Shown here piece after piece: positions 8,837-17,311 of a DNA stretch of 58,040 nt (the first letter of the stretch is position 1; every line of letters starts with the position of its first letter). The notes under the pieces were generated by a model that was given only the letters and a program-made list of their open reading frames with translations, did no database searches and was not told where the DNA came from. This DNA is from Bacillus sp. (in: firmicutes) (GTDB lineage: Bacteria; Bacillota; Bacilli; Bacillales; Bacillaceae): NCBI GenBank assembly GCA_031180405.1, contig JAPSLU010000008.1, positions 1-58,040 of the forward strand, given 5' to 3'. The position numbers and the translations under genes are program-made.

Positions 8837-8901
8837 AGGAATCCTTCTATTAAATAGCTAATTATATAAGTAACACTATTCGATAAAAGGGGAGAAAAGT
8901 C

Positions 8902-9210
8902 GTGTATTCTTTACTTTCAAAAAAACGAATCACTTCCTATGATATGACTATTTTTCAAACGCCGAAATTTGGAGATAAGAAAGGCTATCAAGATGTTTAT
9001 CGTTTTATGATGGAAGGTACCAATCATAAGGACGTTTTAGAAAAGGTGTTTCAAACCTTTAATGTAGCCGATCGTATACCTAGTGATTATAAAGCTAGGT
9101 ACCTAAGCACGGGTGATATTGTCTTTATTGATGAGGGGAAAAAGGGTCAATTTTATTATAAGCTTTACCCGGAAGATTGGAAGATCATAAACAGAATACA
9201 TGTGAGGTAA
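8902..9210 (+). CDS. yodL: YodL-like protein
   Basis: The 102-residue protein has the YodL-family layout: a short strand with YDMTIFQTPKF, a VYRF-type segment with FQTFN, and the conserved IPSDYKARYLSTGDIVFID block (about 74-92). Similar domains occur in phage and plasmid proteins of Firmicutes and their function is not established. The GTG start is preceded by GGGGAGAAAAG. Its place between a yodM homologue and deoD agrees with the B. subtilis order. Confidence 0.75.
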   Translation: MYSLLSKKRITSYDMTIFQTPKFGDKKGYQDVYRFMMEGTNHKDVLEKVFQTFNVADRIPSDYKARYLSTGDIVFIDEGKKGQFYYKLYPEDWKIINRIHVR

Positions 9211-9290
9211 GGAAAGGGGACAGATGAAAGAAATTACGAACCAATCGTAATTACCCCCGCCGTCACCCAATCTAAAGAAACTTAAACCAT

Positions 9291-9431
9291 TTACATATTG
9301 TTTCCTGGACCATTTTTTCGTTTTCCAGGAGAATGTTCTTTTGCATGAGCAGTTTCTTCAGCCTCAAGTACAGAAGGTGAAATATGGTTATTTTTCTTTG
9401 GAGTATTTCGATTTCGGTGTTTTTTTCCCAT
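9291..9431 (-). CDS. Tiny basic protein, 46 aa
   Basis: AAGGATG precedes the ATG; the frame encodes MGKKHRNRNTPKKNNHISP... and ends GPGNNM. It is very basic and hydrophilic. It lies 12 bp after the stop of another tiny gene, so the two form a unit. Composition suggests a minor spore protein or similar; no family is recognised. Confidence 0.6.
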   Translation of the reverse strand: MGKKHRNRNTPKKNNHISPSVLEAEETAHAKEHSPGKRKNGPGNNM

Positions 9432-9443
9432 AATTACACATCC

Positions 9444-9581
9444 TTAGATTTCATTAGTTTTATTTGTAGCATGTGTTTTTTGTTTTCTTGGTTTTTTTGA
9501 TTCATGTGGTTGAGTTCCATTTCTAGATCCAGGGTTTGTTTCATTTGCATGTTGTACAGCTTGTTCTAATTTTTTCTTCAT
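9444..9581 (-). CDS. Tiny basic protein, 45 aa
   Basis: A strong AGGAGGG lies before the ATG. The product starts MKKKLEQAVQHANETNPGSR and is Lys/Asn/Thr-rich with no hydrophobic stretch. It is the first gene of a two-gene minus-strand unit with the frame at 9291-9431. It may be a small acid-soluble spore protein, but this is judged only from size and composition. Confidence 0.6.
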   Translation of the reverse strand: MKKKLEQAVQHANETNPGSRNGTQPHESKKPRKQKTHATNKTNEI

Positions 9582-9772
9582 TTGTTTCCCTCCTAAAGAG
9601 ATTACGGTTTTATTTTATCCCTACCTTCTTAAAGTTAAAGCTGACAAAAAATGTTTTACATGTTTTCCGACATATGAAAATAGGTAATATTGAAAAAATT
9701 TAATTGTCTCACTTGATATGTTATAGTAAATTGAAAATTGGTTTTTCCATTTTGTCTAGGAGGTTTGAAAAG

Positions 9773-10480
9773 ATGAGTGTACATATTGGTGCAAGAGAAA
9801 ATGATATAGCTGAAACAGTTTTACTACCTGGAGATCCGTTACGTGCGAAATATATAGCTGAAACATTCTTAGAAGATGTGACATGCTACAATGAAGTTCG
9901 AGGCATGCTAGGGTTTACAGGAACTTACAAAGGTAAACGAGTTTCTGTCCAAGGAACAGGAATGGGAGTTCCTTCTATATCTATTTACATAAATGAACTT
10001 ATGCAAAGCTATGGTGTTCAACAATTAATACGTGTCGGTACCTGTGGAGCAATACAAAAGGATGTAAAAGTTAGAGATGTTATATTGGCTATGAGTGCAT
10101 CTACGGATTCACAGATGAATCGACTAACATTTGGAGGGGTAGATTATGCTCCTACAGCAAATTTTGATTTATTAAAGAAAGCTTATGATACAGGGCTTGA
10201 GAAAGGTCTGAATTTGAAGGTAGGAAATGTGTTTACAGCGGATATGTTTTACAATGATAATGCTGAGTTAGAAAAGTGGGCACAATACGGTATTCTTGCA
10301 ATAGAAATGGAAACTGCCGCTCTTTACACATTAGCTTCTAAATTCAGTCGCAAAGCTTTATCCGTATTAACGGTTAGTGACCATATCTTAACGGGAGAAG
10401 AGACAACATCAGAGGAACGCCAAACAACGTTTAACGATATGATTGTTGTAGCCTTAGAAGCAGCCATTAAAAATGCATAA
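9773..10480 (+). CDS. deoD: Purine nucleoside phosphorylase DeoD
   Basis: The 235-residue enzyme is the hexameric, trimeric-type-unrelated DeoD class: [41 protein letters not shown] and the nucleoside-site block [10 protein letters not shown] followed by [11 protein letters not shown]. It performs phosphorolysis of purine (deoxy)nucleosides to free base and (deoxy)ribose-1-phosphate in purine salvage. The start was set at the ATG preceded by AGGAGG (CTAGGAGGTTTG), 23 codons inside a longer frame; this agrees with the known 233-residue B. subtilis protein. A strong terminator follows at once. Confidence 0.95.
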   Translation: MSVHIGARENDIAETVLLPGDPLRAKYIAETFLEDVTCYNEVRGMLGFTGTYKGKRVSVQGTGMGVPSISIYINELMQSYGVQQLIRVGTCGAIQKDVKVRDVILAMSASTDSQMNRLTFGGVDYAPTANFDLLKKAYDTGLEKGLNLKVGNVFTADMFYNDNAELEKWAQYGILAIEMETAALYTLASKFSRKALSVLTVSDHILTGEETTSEERQTTFNDMIVVALEAAIKNA

Positions 10481-10491
10481 TATGTATCTAG

Positions 10492-10520
10492 AAAAAAGTA
10501 TGCGATCGCATACTTTTTTT
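10492..10520 (+). terminator. Terminator after deoD
   Basis: AAAAAGTATGCG pairs with CGCATACTTTTT around a minimal loop, followed by a T run. Confidence 0.88.
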
Positions 10521-10692
10521 GTTTGCTAAAAAGTAATCTTGATCACATTTTTTGTCGAAAAGTAAAACGAGCTATTGCGTTTTGATTACTAGGTAAAAAG
10601 GTAAAGATGAGAGTGAGTGCTTAATTAGCATTTCATTAGCTTGTATTTAGTGATAAAATAGCTTTGTTATTGATCAAGAATAGGGTGGTACA

Positions 10693-11514
10693 ATGTTTTA
10701 TTATAAATTAAGCTTTATTTTGCTTTTGCCAATAGGACTAACAGGATGTACAGATTTTTCTAAAACAATGCCGTTTCATAGTGAACAGCCAGGGCAAAAT
10801 TATATTCAATCAAATCAGATCGAAAATATTGAAAAGGCGTCTGAGACAGAAGAGGAAATTGATAGAGACTTCTTATTAGAATCAGAATATTTTAACCAAG
10901 TCACTCGAGTTAATGGTGATTATATTATTGAAAATCCTGCAAATTTACTTGTGATGGTAAATAAAGAGTATGGTCTTTCTTCAGATTATGTGCCAAATGA
11001 TTTAGTAATACCTGACGTTGAATTTTCTTTTGGAGATGCCGATGTGCCGCAAAAATATATAAGAAAAGAAGCAGCCAGAGCTTTAGAAGAGCTTTTTAAT
11101 CTCGCTAAAAAGGATAAAATTGAACTTTTTGCTGTTTCTGGATATAGATCATATTCTCGCCAAGAAGGTATTTTTAACTTCGAGAAGCAAGACAAGGGAG
11201 AAGAACATGCTTTACAAGCAGTTGCTCTGCCTGGACAAAGCGAACACCAGACTGGATTAGCAATGGATGTATCAAGTCGAAGTGTAAATCTAGAAATAAC
11301 GGAAGATTTTGGTGAAACAAAAGAAGGAAAATGGGTAAGAGATAATGCACATCGTGCTGGATTTATTATACGTTACCCTAAAAATAAAGAATCACTTACA
11401 GGGTATCAATATGAACCATGGCATTTACGTTATGTAGGAAAAGAAAAGGCAGCTGTTATTTATGAAAATGACTTAACTTTAGAAGAGTATTTTCTTAGAG
11501 TGAAAAAAATATAA
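10693..11514 (+). CDS. yodJ: D-alanyl-D-alanine carboxypeptidase (VanY family), lipoprotein YodJ
   Basis: The 273-residue precursor has a signal peptide ending in the lipobox LTGC (Cys19), so it is probably a membrane-anchored lipoprotein. The C-terminal VanY/DD-peptidase domain shows SGYRSYSRQ, then SEHQTGLAMDVS (zinc ligands His and Asp) and EPWHLRYVG (Glu241, His244), the zinc and catalytic residues of LAS peptidases. It trims D-Ala or the stem peptide in the wall. The start has GGGTGG upstream. The mug-like gene follows after 12 bp and is likely co-transcribed. deoD and yodJ are neighbours in B. subtilis as well. Confidence 0.88.
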   Translation: MFYYKLSFILLLPIGLTGCTDFSKTMPFHSEQPGQNYIQSNQIENIEKASETEEEIDRDFLLESEYFNQVTRVNGDYIIENPANLLVMVNKEYGLSSDYVPNDLVIPDVEFSFGDADVPQKYIRKEAARALEELFNLAKKDKIELFAVSGYRSYSRQEGIFNFEKQDKGEEHALQAVALPGQSEHQTGLAMDVSSRSVNLEITEDFGETKEGKWVRDNAHRAGFIIRYPKNKESLTGYQYEPWHLRYVGKEKAAVIYENDLTLEEYFLRVKKI

Positions 11515-11526
11515 AGAGGAAATGGC

Positions 11527-12033
11527 ATGGATAAGAATTTGGACAAACTAAAAAAGGATTTAAATATCATTTTTATTGGATTTAATCCAAGCTTAGTTTC
11601 CGGAGAAGTAGGTCATAATTATGCAAATAAACATAATCGTTTTTGGAAGATACTATTTGAAGCAGGTTTAACAGACCGAATGTATCTTCCTAATGAAGAT
11701 GGGGATTTACTTCAAAAAGGGATGGGTTTTACAAATATTGTGTCAAGACCTACTCGAGCTGCAGATGAAATTACTCGCGAAGAATATCAAGAAGGAAGAG
11801 AAATTCTAAAGCAAAAAATTGATTTCTACAAACCTAAAATTGCATTTTTTGTTGGAAAAGGTGTTTATCTTCAATATAGTCAATGTAAAAAAGCGAATTG
11901 GGGCAAACAACATAAAAAGATAGTTGAAGGTGTCACTGATTTTGTAGCTCCTTCCTCAAGCGGGTTGGTAAGAATGAGGATAGAAGATATTGTGGCGATA
12001 TATAAAGACGTTAAGTCATTATTAAACGAATAA
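11527..12033 (+). CDS. mug: G:T/U mismatch-specific DNA glycosylase (Mug-like)
   Basis: The 168-residue protein belongs to the UDG superfamily, TDG/Mug branch. It has the GFNPS motif (18-22) that replaces the GQDPY water-activating loop, and a C-terminal PSSSGLVRM (142-150) in place of the canonical NPSGLSR intercalation loop. The family excises uracil or thymine opposite G and ethenocytosine. The ATG has AGAGGAAATGG upstream and lies 12 bp after yodJ. The mug symbol is by family, not from a known B. subtilis gene at this place. Confidence 0.82.
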   Translation: MDKNLDKLKKDLNIIFIGFNPSLVSGEVGHNYANKHNRFWKILFEAGLTDRMYLPNEDGDLLQKGMGFTNIVSRPTRAADEITREEYQEGREILKQKIDFYKPKIAFFVGKGVYLQYSQCKKANWGKQHKKIVEGVTDFVAPSSSGLVRMRIEDIVAIYKDVKSLLNE

Positions 12034-13068
12034 AGAATTTAAGAGCGGTTGGACTATATCACTGGAAGGGGAGGGCAATAGCCTTCCCTCTTGCAGTGAT
12101 TAGGCCTATGCTCCTACCAAAAAAGCATTCTGCCTAATACAACATTCTTCCTATATTACATGGATACGTCCAGTACAATCAGTGATTCATACCCTTTTCT
12201 ATTATAGCGACCGCATAGATTGTAATATTGTTGTGACAAGCTTTTCCTCCTTATCTTTATAGTCTCCATATATTATATTTGAGACTAGAGGGATGTACTT
12301 CTGTCCTTTTTTAGTTATTTTAGACTGCCTATCTTACATAAAAAATTCGATATGAAAATTATTATTGAAATTTCAATGTTACTATCTAATGCCTTGATAA
12401 CAAATCGGAGGCGGCTTGTGGGATGGAATCGGATAATTGAAATTCTGTTGTAGGGACATCAGATGTAGCGGAGGAGAACTCAGCTTCTGATTGGACTTTA
12501 GAAATAGTTAAGCCATTATTCATGAAGGGATTTTCCATTCTTCAATGGATAAAACAGTAGGAAATCCATAGAATGAGGTAATTTTTTTATTTTTGAATCG
12601 AAAAGTTTTTCCTGACAAACTATCTAAATTTGAAACAATAGTTCCCAGAGGTTTTTAGGATTCTAATAAATTCAAGGAGAATAGCTTCTATATTGGTAAA
12701 GTTTTATACAGAACTCACATAGGACAACATTAAAGGAATGATCAGGTAATGATATGAATCCTAAATTTTTATGTAAATAATGAATTTCTTCATGAAGTTC
12801 ATCATTACGTTTATTTGCATACACATCATTAGCGGGTCATATCAAAATCATAATCTAGTATAGGTATCTGCAAATGTTTAATTCCAGTTCCACATCTTGT
12901 ATCATCAAGTACTTAGCCATTCAATAGGAAGTATTCTTGTTCAATGAACGTTTTTGTTGAAGAAATACCACTTGGATAGCTTCACCTACACAAAGAAGTG
13001 ATAGTGTTTTTAAGTTATTCTCTACATTCTGATTCTATATTTTATGAATAGCCAAAATAACTGGCGAA
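12034..13068. other. About 1 kb of apparently decayed sequence
   Basis: No intact gene is visible. At 12062-12100 a strong hairpin occurs (CACTG...CAGTG enclosing GGAGGGC/GCCTTCC) without a T run. On the minus strand near 12710-12840 a stop-free stretch reads VYANKRNDELHEEIHYLHKN and continues LGFISLPDHSFNVVLCE; the last part recalls the motif after the SAM-binding strand in class I methyltransferases. Stops and frame changes surround it. I read the region as remains of one or more inactivated genes. Confidence 0.45.
12062..12100. repeat. Strong hairpin without T run
   Basis: CACTG at the left end pairs with CAGTG at the right, and GGAGGGC pairs with GCCTTCC around AATA. It could be an intergenic repeat or an RNA stem at the end of the mug transcript. 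Confidence 0.5.
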
Positions 13069-13341
13069 TTATATACAGTTGAATAAGCAATGCTTTTCAA
13101 ATAGCATTTTAAGTTTTGGTTTAATGATTTTATGAATTTCTGCTTTGTAAATAGATTGAAGAGATACTTTAACCTGTAAAGTATGAATAAAACGTTCCAC
13201 TCGATCGTTTATATAGGATGAAACTTGGTTTTGATAAAAAAAGTCTTTTTGTTTTATTTTAAAATCAATTTCTTTCAGTAAAGATAATGAAAAATGGATC
13301 ATTTCAAATTCATTTTTTCCAATGTAATCTGTTATTCTCAT
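13069..13341 (-). CDS. Hypothetical protein, 90 aa
   Basis: AAGGAGGT lies 6 bases before the ATG, which makes translation likely. The product (MRITDYIGKNEFEMIHFSLS...) is Lys/Phe/Ile-rich and predicted helical, with no signal peptide or membrane segment and a short Cys-containing C-terminus (EKHCLFNCI). It borders the decayed 1-kb region, so the C-terminus may be altered. I do not recognise the family. Confidence 0.55.
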   Translation of the reverse strand: MRITDYIGKNEFEMIHFSLSLLKEIDFKIKQKDFFYQNQVSSYINDRVERFIHTLQVKVSLQSIYKAEIHKIIKPKLKMLFEKHCLFNCI

Positions 13342-13600
13342 AAGAATACCTCCTTACATTTACATTTGTGTAATAAACTTTACAATAAATTAATAAAAAA
13401 GTATCGTGGTTTTTGTCGAAGAAAAAATGTTTCTTTTTTTATTGCTAATGGCTCAATTCCTTTATAAGTAGTCTATGATGTCACTCGCTATACCGTTGCA
13501 AACTGTTTGGATCAGAGGTTAATATATAAACAAATTAATTTGACGTTTTCTTATACCTTAGACATAATAGGTACATATATAAAGGTGGTGCACAGTAATC

Positions 13601-14995
13601 ATGAAAAACAGCAAATTACTAATTTCAGTACTTGTAACAGCAATCATTACAGCAGGAATTACATACAATGTTGTTAGACCAAGTGGAATCATGCTAAGTG
13701 CTAAAGAGGATGATCCTTTTGGTAAATTAAGATCAACATACGACATCCTTCAGTCAAATTATTACAAAGAAGTCGATACAGATAAACTTGTAGAAGGTGC
13801 AATAAAAGGTATGGTTGAATCATTAGAAGATCCTTACAGTGTTTATATGGATGTTGAAGAAGCTAAAAGCTTTAGTGATAACATCTCTTCTTCTTTTGAA
13901 GGAATCGGAGCTGAAATACAAGAAAGCAATGGGAATATCATGATTGTTTCCCCTATTAAAGGATCTCCAGCTGAAGAAGTTGGACTAAAGCCAAAAGATA
14001 TTATTCTTAAAGTGGATGACAAATCAATAGAAGGCTTGAATGTTAATGAGGCGGTTATGAATATTCGTGGAGAAAAGGGAACAAAGGTTAACTTACTAAT
14101 TCAACGTGCAGGGATTGGTGAGCTTACATTTACTATAACAAGAGATACGATTCCTTTAGAAACAGTCTATTCAGAAGTGATTGAAGATAATATCGGAAAA
14201 ATTCAGATCACAAAGTTCTCTGAAACTACAGGAAAAGAGCTATCAAAAGCTTTACAGGATCTACAGGACAAAGATGTTAAAGGTCTTATACTTGATCTTC
14301 GCCAAAATCCAGGTGGATTAATGGATCAAGCCCTACTTATGTCTGATTTATTTGTTCCAAAAGGGGAAAATATCTTACAAGTGGAAGATAGAACTGGAGC
14401 TAAAGAGGTCTACAAAGCTGAAAATGAAAAAGATGTTGATCTCCCAGTTACCGTTTTAATTGATGGTGGCACAGCAAGTGCAGGTGAAATAATGGCTGCT
14501 GCATTAAATCAGTCAGCGGACATCCCGCTTGTTGGAGAAAAAACGTTTGGCAAAGGTACTGTTCAAACCGCCAATGGATTTGATGATAATTCATCTGTGA
14601 AGTATACAACTGCTAAATGGTTAACACCTGATGGTACTTGGATACATGAAAAGGGTATCCAGCCTACTGTGAAGGCAGAACTTCCTGAATATGCGAATTT
14701 ACCTTATATTAATCCAGAGAACAAGCTTAAAATAGGTGACTCAACACCCGAAGTTAACGCAGCACAACAAATGTTAAAGGCGTTGGGATATAATAAAGTA
14801 AGTACAAAAGGATATTTTGACGAAACTACCGAAAACGTTGTAAAACAATTTCAAAAAGACAATGATCTAACAGTTGATGGGATCATCACAAAAGATACAA
14901 CGATGAAATTAATGGAACTAATTCAGCAAAAAATTAAAGATAATGATACACAATTAGAAAAAGCAATATCAGTTTTGAAGGAAAGTTTAAAATGA
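13601..14995 (+). CDS. ctpA: C-terminal processing serine protease CtpA
   Basis: The 464-residue protease has an N-terminal membrane anchor or signal (about 7-25), a PDZ domain (about 92-170, with GIGAEI and VSPIKGSPA) and an S41 catalytic core. The core has DLRQNPGG (232-239), catalytic Ser293 in TASAGE and Lys318 in TFGKGT; the Ser-Lys spacing of 25 is normal. It ends in a C-terminal peptidoglycan-binding domain (about 380-445). This architecture is that of B. subtilis CtpA/CtpB; the neighbourhood (yodJ upstream, yodC/yodB downstream) favours CtpA. It acts outside the membrane on protein C-termini. GGTGG precedes the ATG, and a terminator follows the stop. Confidence 0.9.
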   Translation: MKNSKLLISVLVTAIITAGITYNVVRPSGIMLSAKEDDPFGKLRSTYDILQSNYYKEVDTDKLVEGAIKGMVESLEDPYSVYMDVEEAKSFSDNISSSFEGIGAEIQESNGNIMIVSPIKGSPAEEVGLKPKDIILKVDDKSIEGLNVNEAVMNIRGEKGTKVNLLIQRAGIGELTFTITRDTIPLETVYSEVIEDNIGKIQITKFSETTGKELSKALQDLQDKDVKGLILDLRQNPGGLMDQALLMSDLFVPKGENILQVEDRTGAKEVYKAENEKDVDLPVTVLIDGGTASAGEIMAAALNQSADIPLVGEKTFGKGTVQTANGFDDNSSVKYTTAKWLTPDGTWIHEKGIQPTVKAELPEYANLPYINPENKLKIGDSTPEVNAAQQMLKALGYNKVSTKGYFDETTENVVKQFQKDNDLTVDGIITKDTTMKLMELIQQKIKDNDTQLEKAISVLKESLK

Positions 14996-15046
14996 AAAAA
15001 CAGCTTATGTCATCTTTGGAAATTAAAATGGCATAAGCTGTTTTTA
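14995..15046 (+). terminator. Terminator after ctpA
   Basis: AAACAGCTTATG pairs with CATAAGCTGTTT over a 22-nt loop, followed by TTTTTAT. Confidence 0.85.
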
Positions 15047-15083
15047 TATGAGCCTTGGCTATAAAAAAACTAATATTTTATAT

Positions 15084-15707
15084 TTATAACCATGTTACTA
15101 CGTGTTCTAAGTCTAAACGATTACTTTGATGAGCTGGCTTTGCTGCTTTTCCAATCGATATTAACATAATTGGAACGTATCTCTCTGAAATTGAAAATTC
15201 CTTAACAAACGATTCTTTATTAAAGCCGCCAATAGCACATGAGTCATAACCCATCGCTTTTGCAGTAATCATTAATTGCATAGCTGCTAAAGAAGCGTTT
15301 AAAAAAGCTGCATCCCTGGCAAAAGCTTTGTCCGTATAGGCACGGCTAATTTGACCTGCAAGGGTATCTTTAATTTCTTGAGTTATATGTCCGGCTTGAA
15401 CAAGTGGATCATATACTATGTCTGTATTTTGGTTCGCCTCCAAGTCACCTAAGATTGCAATAACAGCTGATGAATCTACAATTTGGCTTTGATTATAGGC
15501 AACAGGTAATAATTTTTGTTTTGCATCATCACTATGAAAAACGGTGAAATGCCAATGTTGCAAGTTCCAAGCAGATGGAGCTTTTGTAGTGAACGTTAAG
15601 ATTTCACTTAGTTCTTCTTTTGAAATTTTTGCGGTTTTATCATAATGACGAACTGATGAACGATTATTGATGACTGTCATTACATCTTCAGCATAAGTTG
15701 TATTCAT
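15084..15707 (-). CDS. yodC: Nitroreductase-family NAD(P)H oxidoreductase YodC
   Basis: The 207-residue flavoprotein has the nitroreductase signatures RSSVRHYD near residue 16, then TKAPSAWNLQHWHF (FMN phosphate and substrate side), and MGYDSCAIGGFN near 165 followed by IGKA for the FMN site. The family reduces quinones and nitroaromatics. It is divergent from yodB, and in B. subtilis YodB represses yodC in response to quinones and diamide. The dyad in the shared intergenic region (15749-15777) fits that control. The ATG has a good GGAGGG. Confidence 0.92.
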   Translation of the reverse strand: MNTTYAEDVMTVINNRSSVRHYDKTAKISKEELSEILTFTTKAPSAWNLQHWHFTVFHSDDAKQKLLPVAYNQSQIVDSSAVIAILGDLEANQNTDIVYDPLVQAGHITQEIKDTLAGQISRAYTDKAFARDAAFLNASLAAMQLMITAKAMGYDSCAIGGFNKESFVKEFSISERYVPIMLISIGKAAKPAHQSNRLDLEHVVTWL

Positions 15708-15748
15708 GAGTAACCCTCCTTAGTTGAATTTGGTCCAAGTATGTTTTA

Positions 15749-15777
15749 TACTAAAAGTAATATACTAACTTTTAGTA
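15749..15777. promoter_or_regulatory. Putative YodB operator
   Basis: A perfect 10-bp dyad, TACTAAAAGT (15749-15758) and ACTTTTAGTA (15768-15777) with 9 bp between, lies in the gap between divergent yodC and yodB. HxlR-family YodB binds TACTA-type dyads, so self- and yodC regulation is likely. Confidence 0.75.
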
Positions 15778-15852
15778 AGTGTTTTCTCATCGTCCCTATA
15801 ATAATGGAAGTGGGTAAATGAGTCAAGTGATATGAAGTAAGGAGCGATCTAT

Positions 15853-16185
15853 GTGAAAATAAATCTATGTCCAAAAATGGAAACGGCATTTCGACTTTTA
15901 GGAAAACGTTGGATTGGTATAATCATTCACGTGTTACTTAATGGACCAAAAAGATTTAAAGACTTAACAGAGATTATTCCTAGTATTAGTCAAAAGATGT
16001 TATCTGAAAGGCTTAAAGAATTGGAAAATGAAGGACTTGTGGAAAGAATTGTGATAGATGAAACACCTGTAAAAGTTATTTATCAATTAACAAAAAAAGG
16101 AGAAAGTTTAGAAGGTGTTGTAAAAGAAGTCGGAATATGGGCAGATACTTATTGCTCAACAGAAGGCAGGGAAAAGAATGAATAG
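15853..16185 (+). CDS. yodB: HxlR-family redox-sensing repressor YodB
   Basis: This 110-residue winged-helix protein has the HxlR pattern: Cys6 in INLCPKMETAF, GKRWIGIIIHVLLNGPKRF, then ISQKMLSERLKELE (recognition helix) and a wing ending VIYQLTKKG. Cys6 and Cys101 sit at the positions of the redox-active cysteines of B. subtilis YodB; the third one (Cys108) is Lys here. It should repress yodC and itself until quinones or disulfide stress modify Cys6. It is co-transcribed with the SDR gene, whose start lies inside its last codons. Confidence 0.9.
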   Translation: MKINLCPKMETAFRLLGKRWIGIIIHVLLNGPKRFKDLTEIIPSISQKMLSERLKELENEGLVERIVIDETPVKVIYQLTKKGESLEGVVKEVGIWADTYCSTEGREKNE

Positions 16186-16918
16186 AACGGTAATTGTGAC
16201 TGGTGGCGCTAATGGTATAGGAAAAGAGCTCGTAATCCAATACGCTAGGCAGAAAGACAATGTTGTAATTGCTGATGTTAATGAACAGGCTGGTAAAGAA
16301 TTAGAACAAATGTGTATAGATCTTTTTCTTAAAGTGTCCTTTGTAAAAACAGATGTTTCAAATATTGCTGAGATTGAAAACTTAATAAAAATAACGGTCG
16401 ATCGCTACGAAACAATTGATATTCTTATTAATAATGCTGGATTGTCAAAGTGGAAGTCTCCATATGAGTTAACAGTAGAGGAATGGGATAAGGTAATCAA
16501 TACAAACTTACGAAGTGTAATGTTTGCTTCCAGAGAAGCAGCTAAAATTATGAAGAGAAATGGTAAGGGCGGAAAAATAGTTAATATGGCTTCAACTCGA
16601 GCGTTAATGTCTGAAGAGAATTCTGAAGCATATGCTGCAACGAAAGGTGGTATTCTGGCCCTAACACATGCACTTGCTACTTCTTTTAGTCAAGATCGTA
16701 TTCAAGTCAATGCGATTTCTCCTGGTTGGATTGAAACCGGTGACTATGACTCGTTAAGAGAAATTGACCACTTTCAACACTTGTCTAAACGGGTAGGTAA
16801 ACCGTCGGATATAGCAAAGGCCTGTTTTTACTTAACATCTGATGATAATGAATTTATAACAGGTACCAATTTAGTCGTAGATGGTGGAATGACGAAGAAA
16901 ATGATTTATGAAGAGTAG
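16178..16918 (+). CDS. Short-chain dehydrogenase/reductase
   Basis: The 246-residue classical SDR has the nucleotide loop TGGANGIG (8-15), NNAG (85-88), catalytic Ser139, Tyr152 and Lys156 (YAATK), and the C-terminal ITGTNLVVDGGM block. Asp33 after the second strand suggests NAD(H) preference. The substrate cannot be read from sequence. The ATG overlaps the end of yodB by 8 bp, so it is translationally coupled and probably induced with yodB by electrophiles. This argues for a role in handling quinone or carbonyl stress, which is inference. I do not recall this gene next to yodB in B. subtilis. Confidence 0.85.
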   Translation: MNRTVIVTGGANGIGKELVIQYARQKDNVVIADVNEQAGKELEQMCIDLFLKVSFVKTDVSNIAEIENLIKITVDRYETIDILINNAGLSKWKSPYELTVEEWDKVINTNLRSVMFASREAAKIMKRNGKGGKIVNMASTRALMSEENSEAYAATKGGILALTHALATSFSQDRIQVNAISPGWIETGDYDSLREIDHFQHLSKRVGKPSDIAKACFYLTSDDNEFITGTNLVVDGGMTKKMIYEE

Positions 16919-17031
16919 TGGGTAAGATAAAAAATTATGTCATTTACCCAATATATAGGTAAAAGCCCACTCAATTTCATCCTTACATGAATACTTATTA
17001 GTGTAGGTATTTATAAGAGGAGGTAAAAAAA

Positions 17032-17253
17032 TTGGGACCTTATATGATGCGTAACGATCTTCGCAGACCTTATCCAGGGGGAAGATTTTTCTTTGGCGGA
17101 CCTTTTGTTGGTGGTCTTTTAGGTGGGTTAGTAGGAAGTGCAATTTTAAGACCTAGACCATACTATCCTTATCCTTATCCTCCGTATCCACCATATGGCT
17201 ATGGGTATGGATATGGATATAGCTCTCCATATGGCAGCTACCCTTATTACTAA
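17032..17253 (+). CDS. Gly/Tyr/Pro-rich small protein, probably spore-surface
   Basis: The TTG start follows AGAGGAGGT. The 73-residue product opens with an Arg-rich part, then a Gly-rich hydrophobic segment GGLLGGLVGSAIL (possible membrane or packing segment), and ends with a low-complexity Pro/Tyr/Gly tail (repeats like YPYPPYPP and YGYGYGY). Such tyrosine-rich tails are typical of Bacillus spore coat or crust proteins that can be crosslinked. B. subtilis has YodI, a small spore protein in this neighbourhood, and this may be its counterpart, but I cannot confirm it. A clear terminator follows. Confidence 0.75.
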   Translation: MGPYMMRNDLRRPYPGGRFFFGGPFVGGLLGGLVGSAILRPRPYYPYPYPPYPPYGYGYGYGYSSPYGSYPYY

Positions 17254-17257
17254 TTTT

Positions 17258-17293
17258 AAAAAACTACCTGCTCTTAAGTAGGTAGTTTTTTTT
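17258..17293 (+). terminator. Terminator after the Tyr-rich gene
   Basis: AAAACTACCT pairs with AGGTAGTTTT, followed by a long T run. Confidence 0.88.
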
Positions 17294-17311
17294 CGGCCTT
17301 TACAAGATATG

